Source of the DNA: Trochalopteron elliotii | Taxonomy: Eukaryota > Chordata > Aves > Passeriformes > Leiothrichidae | DNA length: 64,000 nucleotides | Reading direction: 5' to 3' | Assembly: GCA_024734555.1 (NCBI GenBank) | Contig: JANPWX010000010.1 | Location: forward strand, 3,284,089 to 3,348,088 | Part shown: positions 1 to 11,261 of the stretch, piece after piece | How the letters are laid out: every line of letters begins with the position of its first letter | How positions within the stretch are numbered: the first letter of the stretch is position 1 | Translations under genes and position numbers: made by a program | Notes under the pieces: model-generated | What the model saw: only the letters and a program-made list of their open reading frames with translations | Database searches by the model: none | Told to the model about the DNA's origin: nothing

Positions 1-479
1 ATTGACAACGTTTTCAGAAGTGTTACAGGCTTTCTACAGAGTCGCGCCTTGGAGCCACAGTTTGCACCCTTACAGATGTCACATTTATCAGCTGTGCAGG
101 CAGCCTTCCCCCTCTGACCAACACAGTCAAAAAATTCCATCTACAGCTCCTAGTGCTTTCTACTTACAAAATCTCCTACTTCAGGGCTTCTGTAAGACAC
201 AACAAAGCCATCAGCATCACCTTTAAAACAGGTTTCATCTGCATCACATGAGCTTATTTCTTTCAGTGGAGAGAGAAGAGAGCTTGACTTGGTAACATTG
301 GAGGATTCCTGACTTGTGCCTTTCACACACCCCTCACAGCTGAAAAGCTGACAAGATATTGAGAGCAAAGCAGAGTTTGTCACAGCACAGCTGGTCTGTA
401 GCTGGACAAGACAAATCTGGCCATAACATAAACCCAATTCGGCTAGCCTAGCTCATTCTAGAAAAGAAGTAGAACAAGT

Positions 480-735
480 CCCTCAGTGAACAATGATATG
501 ATAGATTTGAAATCAAACAAGAACCTCACCCAATCATGTTCAATTTAGAGTGCAGACATATCACTGGTCAAGGAGCTAGACAGTGTTAAGAACCAGACCA
601 ATCAGCTGTCTAAACCCTGGAAATTCAAACACCCTATAAAAGGAAGTTCTGAACAATAAAACAGGCTGTTTGTCTTATGATCATTGGTGAGTTCACGTTG
701 TTTGTCTGTCTCTGGCCAATGACCTCACATAACAG
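480..735 (+). mobile_element. Probable solo LTR (compact retroviral promoter)
   Basis: The segment has the layout of a short retroviral LTR. A CCAAT box lies at 598-602, a TATA box (TATAAAA) at 635-641 and a poly(A) signal (AATAAA) at 655-660, followed by a T/G-rich stretch (about 668-715) like an R/U5 region. TATA and poly(A) signal are only about 20 bases apart, as in compact avian endogenous retrovirus LTRs with a very short R. I could not fix the ends: no clear TG...CA pair or target duplication stands out, so both boundaries are estimates. No retroviral coding sequence lies beside it, which suggests a solo LTR. Confidence 0.45.
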
Positions 736-3700
736 AAGTTCATCTCATCCCAGGTCCTGGTTTGACAAGACTTCCTAGTACAGAGATTAAAGAGGAGACT
801 TGTGTGCTTCAGTTGTCCCTCAGCCTGAGACCAGCAACCAGATTTGGGCATGACTTGGTCCAACAGGGATGTGAAGTAGGAGATACGAGACATACAATTA
901 ATTTGACATATAGGAGAAAACATTGGCTATATCAAAAGTGATGGCAAAGTGGTGCAGGCTCTGCTGTGCTGCGGGCTGCACGACTTCCACCCATTCAGAG
1001 GCACCTGCAATGACTTAAAATCTGCCTTGTCATGTCTGTAGGGCATTTCTGCCTCCCATTTGTGCCCTTCCCATGAGTAGCCCTCCTAGTGTGAGATACT
1101 CACAGTGCCACTGGGCTTGGCAATGGTACGCACCATCAGGTGACAGATACAGCAGGACACTAAGAGCCCGTGAACTGTATTTTTTGCTGCATGCAGCAGC
1201 TGAAATTAGTTGGGCTGGGTCTTTTGGCTTCCTAATTCTTCACCATTGTCTCTAGAGGGAAAGCAATGAAGTCTAAGGGTACAATGAGACTCCCAAACAG
1301 TGCTGCAGATTCAGTCCCAGCTGCTCAGCTCTGCAGTTCCACATTGTCCAGCACTCTATGCTCACTCTCACTCCTGTGACATTAAAAACTCTCGTTTTAG
1401 TTAGCTCTGTGCAATTCATGTTGAGGGATGAGAACATAAAATTCTTTGAGTCTTCTCCTTTTCAGTTGCAGCATATTTTCAGCTGAAACTCTCAACAGAA
1501 AGTCAAGAACTGCAGATCTTTTTCCTGTTAAAATTTCACAGAGACTTTTGTCCAAAACAGCTGACAATATGTCAGGGGAATAGGTTGGGAGAGCTGGTCA
1601 CCAAACATCTGGGCTGGCAGGGGACTTCATGGACTGTGGTGCTCATTGCAAACTGGTCTGAGGGACACTTCAGACCATCAGCTGCAGGGAAAGCCATGAT
1701 TCACTGCTGCTTTCATTTCTGTCCCAATGCACTTTGCATAGTTGGTTTTGTCTCACTTGGGTGTGATCCAGGCACACATCCTTGAAATGAAGCAAATCCA
1801 CACTGTCTGAGCACCCCTTTGCTCTTGGGAACTGGGAGCCTGCTCTGTTTCGCATGTCAGAATATGCCCAAAGATTTTTAACTTCTTTAGAGCTCAAAGT
1901 GGGTATTAAGAGAAGACTGGAGCCAGTGGAATCCTTTTGAAGGAAATGCCAGCAATGCTCCCCTCTGCAAACAGGCTGCCCTTGGCCACATCCTGCAGCT
2001 CCCACTAAGCTGGGTGGGCCAGGCTCCTGTCTCTGCATGCTCAAGTAGTTCTTTCATAAGCAAAGTGTCACCTCATCTGCAGGGAATTTGCATTCAAATT
2101 ATACAGAGCTCCTAGCAGCAAAGAAACTGCAGTGGCAGCTGGCAGCCTGTTCCTCTCTCTGTGGGGACTTCAGCACTGCAAGAATGTACCCCCCATGCCG
2201 ATCTGTGGGTTGTGGCTTCCTGCTGCTGGAGCAACTTAGACTTCAGGCATCCATCTCTGTCACATAAATATTGCAGCTGGCATAACTGCAAACACACAGA
2301 ATGATTAGGGTATAGCAAGTCATGGGCACAGAGTACCCTCTCCAGCTCCTACATGGATCATGCAAGACACCTTCCTTTTGCATGTTGACACAAGAACATC
2401 ACTCCTCTTCCTGCTGCTAATGCACCTCAGGTCAGGTCCCTATCCCTTTTTAATAGTTAGAAAATCTTGGAACTGCAACATCTAGGTATTTATTTATGCT
2501 GGGGTTTATTCCAGCACCAAAAGCCCCTGCAAGGGACCTAACCTCTTCTTTGCAGTGCTGGTCCCGTCAACATTGCTATGCATCCTCCAGAGAAGACAAA
2601 AGGCTCTCAGGAGCTGGCAGCAGCACTCATCTCACCTAGATCTATGCCAAGAGGATCTCAAGGACCCTTTTCACATTCCCCATTAAAACTGTACTGGTTA
2701 CACTGCACATAAAGTACTTCTCTGACCCCCATCCTTCTACTCTTCCTCTGTGGCATAAGGGAGAAGGAGGTGAATAGATATTTCCGACCAGGGAAATGAA
2801 TGGTGAAACAGAGCCCCCATGGATGGACTTGATGGCAGAATGGTGGAGCACACATGTAAGCTGAGCTTTCTGGGACATCTGTCAGAATATCCCAAAATGT
2901 TGTCTGATGGTAAAGGCATTTATCTGCAATGCTGAAGCTGTTCTTCCAGCTGCTGGAGAAGCCTTCTGACTGCAGAGACGGTTTGAGGAGACCACATTAG
3001 GTCTCCAAGTTCTGGGTGAGACCATAGTGGGTCTTTGAAGACTGGATGCTCATGGAGCTGTTGATAGTAGCCAAAATCTGCTAGGTTCCCTCTCATTTCT
3101 CCCTGTCCTCCTTAGGGCTTTGATGAGACAATTACTCATGAAGCCTGGAGGAGGCATTTTTGAGCCTTCTTGGCAAAAAGAACAATATATGAGCAGTGAG
3201 GGAAAAGCAGAACTTAACACTCTTCAAAAAAAGAAAGGAAAAGTGCAAGATGAGAAAACCCATTTTCCAAGGTGATTAAGAGAAATTTTAGATTAAATGT
3301 ATATCCTTATGTATTGCTGGTTTATCAATCAGGTATCAACATGGAATGGAAGGCAGCAGGAGGGGAGAAAGATTTCTCATCACAGCTTCTCTGGCAGCCA
3401 CTGACTGCTGTTTATGAACCCCCAAAAATGCTCAACACACTATACAAGGCCCATGTGCTGAGGCCTCTGGGCCGAGGGTGGTCTATGAATGCAGCTCCTA
3501 AGGGTCCTACCACACTTTTACTGTGGGACACCTGGAAATTGGTCCCACTATCTGCAAGTGTGCAGGCTGTGGATCACAGACTCATCTCTGCAACAGAGAG
3601 GAGAAGAGTAAAAATATCAAGAGCTCATTAAAAATATAGAAGCAGAGGGAGTGTGAATGTGAAGAGCAGGTAGGACACGTGTTAGTTCAAGTTACTGAAT

Positions 3701-4126
3701 CCTAGAGCTGCTCTGTAAGCAAACAAACTCACCATAACCCATTTTTCAGTGGAGAGAGATGGAAATCTTCACATCATCCAGTCTAGCCAGAGTCCTTGCC
3801 TGGATCTGGACTGCTGATCCAAACTGAGCACCTGAAAGAGGAGATGCCAGAGAGGGTTAAATAAAAAACCTCAACCAAGCTTACGAATGCACTGATTTTC
3901 ATCTTCAGCCACCACTTTCAGGCTAGAGAAAGGTCACAGGATGTAATGACACCCCTGCTAGAAGAAATAGTGCAAGGCTTAATGATGCAAAACTAGAGGT
4001 GCCCTGAGAGAAGGTAGATGAAGTAAGGGGGAAGAGTTGTTTGGTTTCAGGATTTTGTTTAGATGCCTCAGGGTGAAGCATAAAACTTAAATCCTTTTTG
4101 TTCCCAGTCCATTAGGGTCTGAAGTT
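736..4126. other. Non-coding intergenic stretch, no gene recognised
   Basis: This 3.4 kb holds only short open frames without recognisable domains, the longest at 1670-2044 (minus, 124 codons) and 3272-3631 (plus, 119 codons). I see no splice-bounded conserved exons, LTR signals or CR1 homology. The base composition looks like unique avian intergenic DNA. Confidence 0.5.
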
Positions 4127-4681
4127 TTTTCTCAGTTAAGAAACAAGTTTAGGAGTAAACACTCTGGAATGAGTGTTTCCTCTAAGAAAAGTGTTACAAC
4201 AATCCACTTCCACCAATAAGAAATGAATACTAATGGTTAAAAGTGAAAAAAATCCCAATTGTTTACTGACAGAGTACCCACATGGCAGGGGAAAAGGTAA
4301 ATAAATGCTAAATATTGAATGGTCAGACCTTACCCACACACACACATGCACACTGGAACAAAACCCCAAAATGCCAGGGAAAGAAAAAATAACAATAGCG
4401 GTTTGCCATGTGGTGGGTAGAAAATGGCGTGGGCTTTCAGGGAAAACAAACAAATGGGAAAAAACCCCAGGAGATTCAAGCAGCAGTTCAGGCAAACAGA
4501 TGTGAACCTGGTGAATCTCTGACATCAGCCTCCCCTGTTCACAGCAGATGCAGCAGGTGGACTTGGTGCACTTTATCTCTCCAGCTCGGCTTTTTCTGAG
4601 ACATGAGGCCAAAACGGAGCGGCCCCTCACCTTTCCTGCTAGTTCCAGCTGACTTCTCTCCCGCTGGTCGTCCTTTCTGAT

Positions 4682-5135
4682 CTCAGACTGTAGGAATGCA
4701 ATCCCTATACCTATAGCAGGTATTTCCTTATAGGGAAAGGGCCTAACTTTACCTTTTGACATGTTAAGAAGTTAGCTAGAATGTTCTATGGATTTCTCTT
4801 TGCAATTGGCTCAGAGCCAGCCCAGGGGCGAAGATTGGACCCTGGAAATGTTACTCAAAGAATGTTGTTTTTTCTCATTGGGCCAAGGGCCAAAAAGCCC
4901 ACCTAAGCCCTTGGGTATAAAAGAGAGAGAACAAAGGAACTCCATGCTTTTTGCTTTTCGCTTCTCACATTTAGAGGTGCTGTAGCAGCAGGGAGTTTGT
5001 GCTGTACTCAGCTTTGTTATTTTGTTTTTGTATTATTTTCCATCTTTATTAAAATCATCTTTATTTTTCAAAGCATCTGCGAGCAGACATCTCACTCATT
5101 TTTATAGCCACATCTCTGCAAGGTTGGCCCTCAGA
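4682..5135. repeat. Candidate 6-bp target-site duplication (CTCAGA)
   Basis: CTCAGA occurs at 4682-4687 and 5130-5135, bracketing the segment missing from the sister LTR at 34636-35493. A hexamer match could be chance, but its position at the alignment break supports an insertion boundary. Confidence 0.45.
4688..5129 (+). mobile_element. Nested LTR with TATA box, inserted into an older LTR
   Basis: The insert begins close to a TGTAGGAATGCAATCC sequence, a start like that of alpharetrovirus-type LTRs. It has a strong TATA box (TATAAAA) at 4916-4922 and a T-rich downstream part with ATTAAA-type poly(A) candidates near 5050. The hexamer CTCAGA occurs immediately before it (4682-4687) and after it (5130-5135), consistent with a 6-bp target duplication typical of ERVK/alpharetroviral integration. 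The 3' end does not finish in a clean CA, so the exact terminus is uncertain. Confidence 0.5.
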
Positions 5136-5450
5136 TGTGTGGGTAAAACCCACATCGGACCAAAACCGAACCATCCAGTTCACTCCGAAAAGCCACTGAA
5201 GTACTGCTGCTGAAGCCAAGGCCAGGGAAGGGAAAAACAAACTTCTTGGCTATGCTAACAAAAAAACAGGCTAGGCAAGCAAATACCCAGACCACACAGC
5301 ACGCTGGACACCTGGCAAGTGAGGCTTCGAGAAAAGCCCACAGAAAAGCCCAAGACTCCCCCCGACCCACTGTAAAGATACAGCACCCATTTTTGGGCAT
5401 AAAGCACACGATCAGGGAAGAGACTAATCATCATAAATCACCCCAAGACA

Positions 5451-6086
5451 GGTTTCAATTCAGAGCCCTCATCTCATGGTAGAATTTATCTTTTCCGGCC
5501 CGTCCCTCTGCAGAATACATTTTGGTATTTGACTGGCACCACATCAAAGGCTTCCAGCACCTGAAGTAAAATATTAAGAATCAGATATGGCCAGGCTTGA
5601 AACACCACCAGCATTATCATGGCAGAAACGCTCCCTGATGACATTATGAGCTTTTTGAAGGAGGTTACCAGCAGGATAATCCACCCATTCCCTGCAGACA
5701 GTGAGGAAGGTGAAAAAAGATGCTTCAGCTTTTCCTAAGGAACTACTGCAAAGTGAGCGTTTATCCACTGACGAAATGTGACAATGGCCAAGGGGGTTGG
5801 TGGGCTGGGGTGAGTCGGGAAGGGGGTGGGGGAGCCCTCATGTGATATTTCACATTTCCTTAGGCAACAGTAACTACACAGCACATTTTTGTGCTCTTAC
5901 TGGCATTTGAGAGCCTCCAGAAGAGGGGATTACGAAGTGGGATAAGGCTTGCCTGCACGTCTGAAAAAGCCTAGCTGGAGATAAGGGCTCCTCACATGTC
6001 TAATTTTAAAACTGGCCCTATCACCCTTTTGTTCTCTTGGTTCAGAGCCAACCGGTGATATCGAGATAAGCAAAAAAAAAAATTGG
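5451..6086. other. Intergenic stretch up to the assembly gap
   Basis: No gene or recognisable repeat was seen. A G-rich stretch lies near 5800-5835. Just before the gap is a short A-run (6071-6081), so the missing sequence may also be repetitive. Confidence 0.45.
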
Positions 6087-6486
6087 NNNNNNNNNNNNNN
6101 NNNNNNNNNNNNNNNNNNNNNNNNNNNNNNNNNNNNNNNNNNNNNNNNNNNNNNNNNNNNNNNNNNNNNNNNNNNNNNNNNNNNNNNNNNNNNNNNNNNN
6201 NNNNNNNNNNNNNNNNNNNNNNNNNNNNNNNNNNNNNNNNNNNNNNNNNNNNNNNNNNNNNNNNNNNNNNNNNNNNNNNNNNNNNNNNNNNNNNNNNNNN
6301 NNNNNNNNNNNNNNNNNNNNNNNNNNNNNNNNNNNNNNNNNNNNNNNNNNNNNNNNNNNNNNNNNNNNNNNNNNNNNNNNNNNNNNNNNNNNNNNNNNNN
6401 NNNNNNNNNNNNNNNNNNNNNNNNNNNNNNNNNNNNNNNNNNNNNNNNNNNNNNNNNNNNNNNNNNNNNNNNNNNNNNNNNNNNNN
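6087..6486. other. Assembly gap (400 N)
   Basis: Exactly 400 unresolved bases abut the hexamer array on its left side. Open frames predicted across it are artefacts of the Ns and the repeat. Confidence 0.99.
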
Positions 6487-6796
6487 GGAGAAGGAGAAGG
6501 AGAAGGAGAAGGAGAAGGAGAAGGAGAAGGAGAAGGAGAAGGAGAAGGAGAAGGAGAAGGAGAAGGAGAAGGAGAAGGAGAAGGAGAAGGAGAAGGAGAA
6601 GGAGAAGGAGAAGGAGAAGGAGAAGGAGAAGGAGAAGGAGAAGGAGAAGGAGAAGGAGAAGGAGAAGGAGAAGGAGAAGGAGAAGGAGAAGGAGAAGGAG
6701 AAGGAGAAGGAGAAGGAGAAGGAGAAGGAGAAGGAGAAGGAGAAGGAGAAGGAGAAGGAGAAGGAGAAGGAGAAGGAGAAGGAGAAGGAGAAGGAG
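6487..6796. repeat. Perfect (GGAGAA)n hexanucleotide microsatellite, about 51 units
   Basis: Fifty-one uninterrupted GGAGAA units run from 6487 to 6792, followed by a partial GGAG. No substitution is visible in about 310 bp. The tract is pure purine on the plus strand and pure pyrimidine on the minus strand, a composition able to form triplex (H-DNA) structures. Its true length is unknown because the left side runs into the gap. Every reading frame is open across it (for example Lys-Glu repeats), so the long open frames here are not genes. Confidence 0.98.
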
Positions 6797-9700
6797 AGAA
6801 AAACAAGCACTCAACGTTAGTAAAGGTATAATAAAGCTGGAAGGTAGTAATACTTTGTGTGGCTCAGTTTGGAGAAGTCAGCAAGGACCCTACTGTATAT
6901 AAATGCCACCATGCCTGCCTCCTTATGCTTTGATCATCAAGTATGATTGCTAAAACACACAAGCCACAAACACTGACTCCGTGGCTATTTCACATACCCC
7001 ATTAAAACCAGGTTCTGAAACTCAGATAATCCCTTGGTTGGAATCAAAAGGAATAGAGGAAAACATTTAACCATCAGAAGGTGCCAGGAAAGTCCTATGG
7101 GACATTCCACCCCAGACTCACCTGTGTATCCTCAGCACAGAAATGAATTGGAGAGGTGATGGAGCACAGAGCAGGTGAGGGCAGCAAAGAGGATCTGGGT
7201 GACTCGAGACTGTGAAAGGTGATGGAATAGAAATTTTGAAATTCCTACAGAAATTAGTAATATGCAAGACATCCTGATCAGGCTGATGTGTCACCTCAAC
7301 CAGCTGTTATGTGCTGCTGGTGGGACACCAAGCACAGATTTAAGAGTCTGGCACATTCACGGTGCAGGGGGTCATTGGGTACATTGCCTGCATGTACCTG
7401 CACATTTAGAAAGGGGCTTAGAAAGCTGTGGCTGCTCCAGTGGGATGCAGTCCTAGCTCTATCAGCTTGGACTCAGGCTCAACTGGGTCTACAGGAGCAA
7501 TATTTTGTGGCTTCCAAAATTTTCATTACCCAGTTTTGGATTTCATCAGGACGCTGCTGTGGCTCCTGGCAGCAGCCAATGCTTCATATTTGAATCACAC
7601 CAACAGGGCAGCACTTAGTGATGCAGTGGAGATCCCAAAACTGAGTGTACCCATGAGCTGTGCATTCGATCACTAGCATAACTATTTGCTGTTCCTGCAG
7701 GAAGGGCTTTTATCGCCAGATCTTCTGCCCCCCAAAGATCTTTTCAGACACACTCACAAAATTTCAGCGGAAACTGGATCCAAACCAACATAAAAAAAAC
7801 AGTCATATATCCACATGAGTACAGGACACACAGAATAATGCATTCACAAGAGGAGCAAAAACTCATTGATCTGTAATTTTGCTTTTGTTTATAACTCTCC
7901 CATGCAAGCCTTCGAAAGAAAACGGGATTGCAAAGAATTGTGTCACACCTTTCAAGTGCTGACAATTACCTAAAAATGTGTCTGCTTCTCCAAATGATCC
8001 ATCCAACTTAGTTTGGAAAGAAAATAAATCAGGGTCTTTTAGGAACAATTGTGCCACAACTTTCCACCACTATTTTGGCATAAACTCAAAGCTTGTCTTC
8101 TGATGTTTTCAAAAATTTCACTTTAACCTTTGAAAAGCAGCCCCAATGCAGACTGCCAGCTCATGTGGCCCTTTGAAAAGTCGGCCGCAGACTGGTCCTT
8201 CAGAGTATTTCCAGGGGAAGATACATTTCTCCTCCTCCTATTCTTGCTGTCCTGTTCCTTATTTCTTACTTCAGTCTCCTGTACAGATTTGCTGTGCTCT
8301 GTACAACAGAAGGTTGCCTTTGACTGATGAGCAAAGTGTCATTTGTGCAAGAGAAAAAACCCATTTGGGTTGTTTTGCGGTCAAGGAGGCTACAGGAGGC
8401 CAAAACTAGCTATTGATTAATATGATGGAGCCAAACCCAGAGTCCTTTCAAATCCCCCTGGGTTTTCCATTACATTCCTTAATGAACCCACAAGATGGTA
8501 ATTTTTTCCCTGTCCTGCTTTCATTTGCCGACCTCCTATGACAATCTGGGGGGGGAGGGTGGGGGAAGGGGAGGGGAGGGAGGGGAAGTTGTTTGTTTGG
8601 GTTCTGGAGGTTTTTTTGCTTTTGGTTTTTGGTGGGTTTTTTTTGGTTGGCATTGCCATATGTCTTCTTTCAATCAGTGTGAACCACAAGTCCCCAGTCG
8701 TCCACCCCAATATGACCTGGATCCAGCTTCTGGAGTCTAATGCAGCACTAACAACATGGACTGAAGGCTGAAATCCCTACTGCCCAAAGCCAACACAGCT
8801 TGGCACAGATTTTGGCATGAATGCCATAGGTCTGCAGTGCAGATTTTCATGCAGAGAAGAAAAGAAGGCTTCTTTCCTCACCAACTGCAGAGCCTTTTCA
8901 TGGTCACCACTGCATCCACTCAGAAGTGTTAACAGTGCTGAGTGGAATCATGTTCATGGCCGCATTTGTCTTTACAATGCTTAACAACCAATAAAGCCTG
9001 TCTTGCCTTCCAGAGCCCAGATATTGGAGCACTCAATGCCAAGCTGTAACATGAAGAAAAAGAAGGAGACGTGGGACAGTTGGACCATGCACAAAAAAAA
9101 AAAAAATTAAAGAAAATTACTAGTTTCAAACCCAGCACAGATATGTGGAGGCAATGGGATTTGGTCTCTTAAAGGATCATTCATGGTGTGTCCAATTTAA
9201 TATGTCCACACATAAGAAGCTTGATTGGTTTCCCAGTCATTACCTTTGCTATGTTCATCTGTTTTAAAAGCTTTGACTAGACAAGTTATAAAGAATCTCC
9301 CAAAAGCACCATGGGGAACAACCCCGTGCTTTTAAAATAAGGCCAATAGAAAATACACTGTGAGTAGCAATTCTGCCTCAGCAAGATGAATGGATCAAAA
9401 TTCTCCCAGGTCTTTTCAAGCTCTCACTCCTGGGAGACTTGAGCCTAGATCCCACATGCTTTATAGCTCTCAATGCCTCCCATGCCATGGACTCACATAC
9501 ATTTACCCTGGCTGAAGATTTGAACCCCATGTTGGAATTGGCTGAGAAGCATGTCCTTTAAAGCATTTCACAGCTTGTTGGTGTCACCACAGATGAGTGG
9601 GTCACAGTCATCCCTTGCTTTTTGGTGTGGTGAGGTCCTCTCCATTTTATAGTCCTCATTAAAATCTTTCTGCATCTTTCTCAGTCTTACTTTTCTCCTG

Positions 9701-11261
9701 GGGCAAGTGTTGATAGTACATATATGAGGCCCACAACAGCAGGAAGGGTATTATACCTTGTGCGTTGACTTGTAGTGTTGACTTGTAATTTCCTTAGCTA
9801 TCCCCAAAGTTGAAGAGACAGGAAAGCCAAATGTGAAAAGCAATCTTGACAATCAGACCTCCCCATAATTTTGTGAGTTGTGAAAATCTATTGCACAAAT
9901 AAATGCTGCAATCCTCTTTTTTATAAGGAAATTGGACAAAGTGAAGGCTTTGAGATAACAACTAAAAAATCTGCCTGAGGTGCAGCAAATATGGCATGGG
10001 TTGCTTTCTCTTCCTACCTATGCTCCTGATTCTTTCTGTGCCAGGCATTGCCCCACTAAGCAGTTCCTCAATCCTCTGAGTGTGACTCTGCTGTAGGACC
10101 AGGTGTGCACTACTAGCCCCTGACATCCCAGTGTCAGTCATCCCATGTGCAAACCCTAAATGTTATCACCAAGAGCAGTCACTGAAGCCAGATTCAAGAT
10201 GTGTTTAAGACAGTGACAACAATGAAGGAGGTTCCAGAGAGGTTACCAAATTGGACATATTCCAGAGGTGCATCCTCAGATGAGTTGCTCTGGCTGACCC
10301 CCTTCACCTGAACTCCCAGATACCTTTCTTCACCCACGTCTGTGTTTATACTTCCCCTGATTTCTGTCTCAGCCCAGTACCTTTGCCAATAGGTCTCATC
10401 CTCTGTCTTTGAAATCTCAAAGGGGACACGTCTTGCTTTATATGGGTGATGTTGAGAGGCACCAAAAAGAAGATCATCATCTGGGTATTCTGAATTATTC
10501 CAGAGCCTTGCAGCCTATATCAAAGATTTACCAAAGGTTGTACCAAAGAAGGCACTTGGTTGGATTTGGATGCCACTGAGTTGTACTGAATGCAGCCAGG
10601 GAGGGAAGAGGGACTCATCATGTGCAAACACTGACACTTGTTCCCAACCTGAGGAGCTCCCTGACTTCTGTGCTAAACTCACCTGCCCCTAATCATGCCA
10701 GATTGAGCTGTTTTGTATCAAGATCCCCAAATCTAAGGTCTTCTCTAGGTCACCAGATTAAACTGTGTCTTTCACTACCACAGGGCATGGGGATGCTGAA
10801 AGCAGGGCTTTATCTTGGTCTGGTCAGGGGAAATAAACCAGCTCCAAGGTGTTTTAATGTGTGTCTATCCATATTCACATGTTCCTGGGAAAACACAGGA
10901 AGGAGCTGCAGCCCACACCTAAGCACAGTCCAATGAGCACACAAACTCTGGTGTGTAAATTGGTCGTACATCTAAGACATATTATTTCCTCACAGATAAA
11001 TTAATTTTGGCTTTCTGCTAACTGCTGAATGCTTTCTGGTTTTTGAGAGAGTCCAGACTGTGTTTTATCCAGATGAAGAGTATCAAACAAGGGCATAGAT
11101 GGTGGATATTTTTCTCAAAAGACTTTCCAGGCAGATGTCTCAAGCCTGTCCTCTGCACAAAGATCAGCAAAATGGGCTCAATCTATTTCTTTTCCAATTC
11201 TTATAGTTGTACTTGTGTTTGTGCTCTGGAGCCTCTAAGCACCAACAGGATGGAAGCGAAT
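6797..11261. other. Intergenic stretch with low-complexity islands
   Basis: No gene or transposon was recognised in this 4.5 kb. It contains a G-rich then T/G-rich tract at about 8548-8660 and an A-run at 9091-9103. Open frames are at most about 100 codons (10622-10936 plus, 104 codons) and resemble no family I know. Confidence 0.5.
8548..8585 (+). repeat. G-rich tract with quadruplex potential
   Basis: At least six runs of three or more G separated by one- or two-base spacers, followed by a T/G-rich tract to about 8660. This matches the pattern for intramolecular G-quadruplexes. No gene or LTR signal is adjacent, so a function is not implied. Confidence 0.7.

Larger units (their letters stand above)
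4127..5450 (+). mobile_element. LTR of the same family as 34636-35493, split by a nested LTR
   Basis: This region and the minus strand of 34636-35493 can be aligned by eye almost end to end. Shared landmarks are the hairpin-like block at 4170-4185 (CACTCTGGAATGAGTG), the stretch around 4215-4260, the GC-rich part at 4545-4660, and the last 290 bases (about 5160-5450), ending at CATCATAAATCACC and a final CA. About 440 bases here (near 4688-5129) have no counterpart in the other copy and form the nested LTR. The 5' end is inferred from the alignment and is accurate to about 10 bases. Together the copies define one LTR family of roughly 0.85-0.9 kb. A 208-codon open frame on the minus strand (4136-4762) overlaps it and is probably fortuitous. 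Confidence 0.6.

Noticed and set aside
4325..4350. Short CA repeat as a microsatellite feature
   Set aside because: Only about five interrupted units, too short to list beside the 57372 array.
4305..4599. Small plus-strand frames near 4.3-4.6 kb
   Set aside because: They lie within an LTR sequence and have no homology or start context.
5930..6820. Very long open frames across the gap and hexamer array (poly-Leu, Ser-Phe, Ser-Pro, Lys-Glu)
   Set aside because: All come from the N gap plus the GGAGAA repeat, which lacks stops in most frames; not genes.
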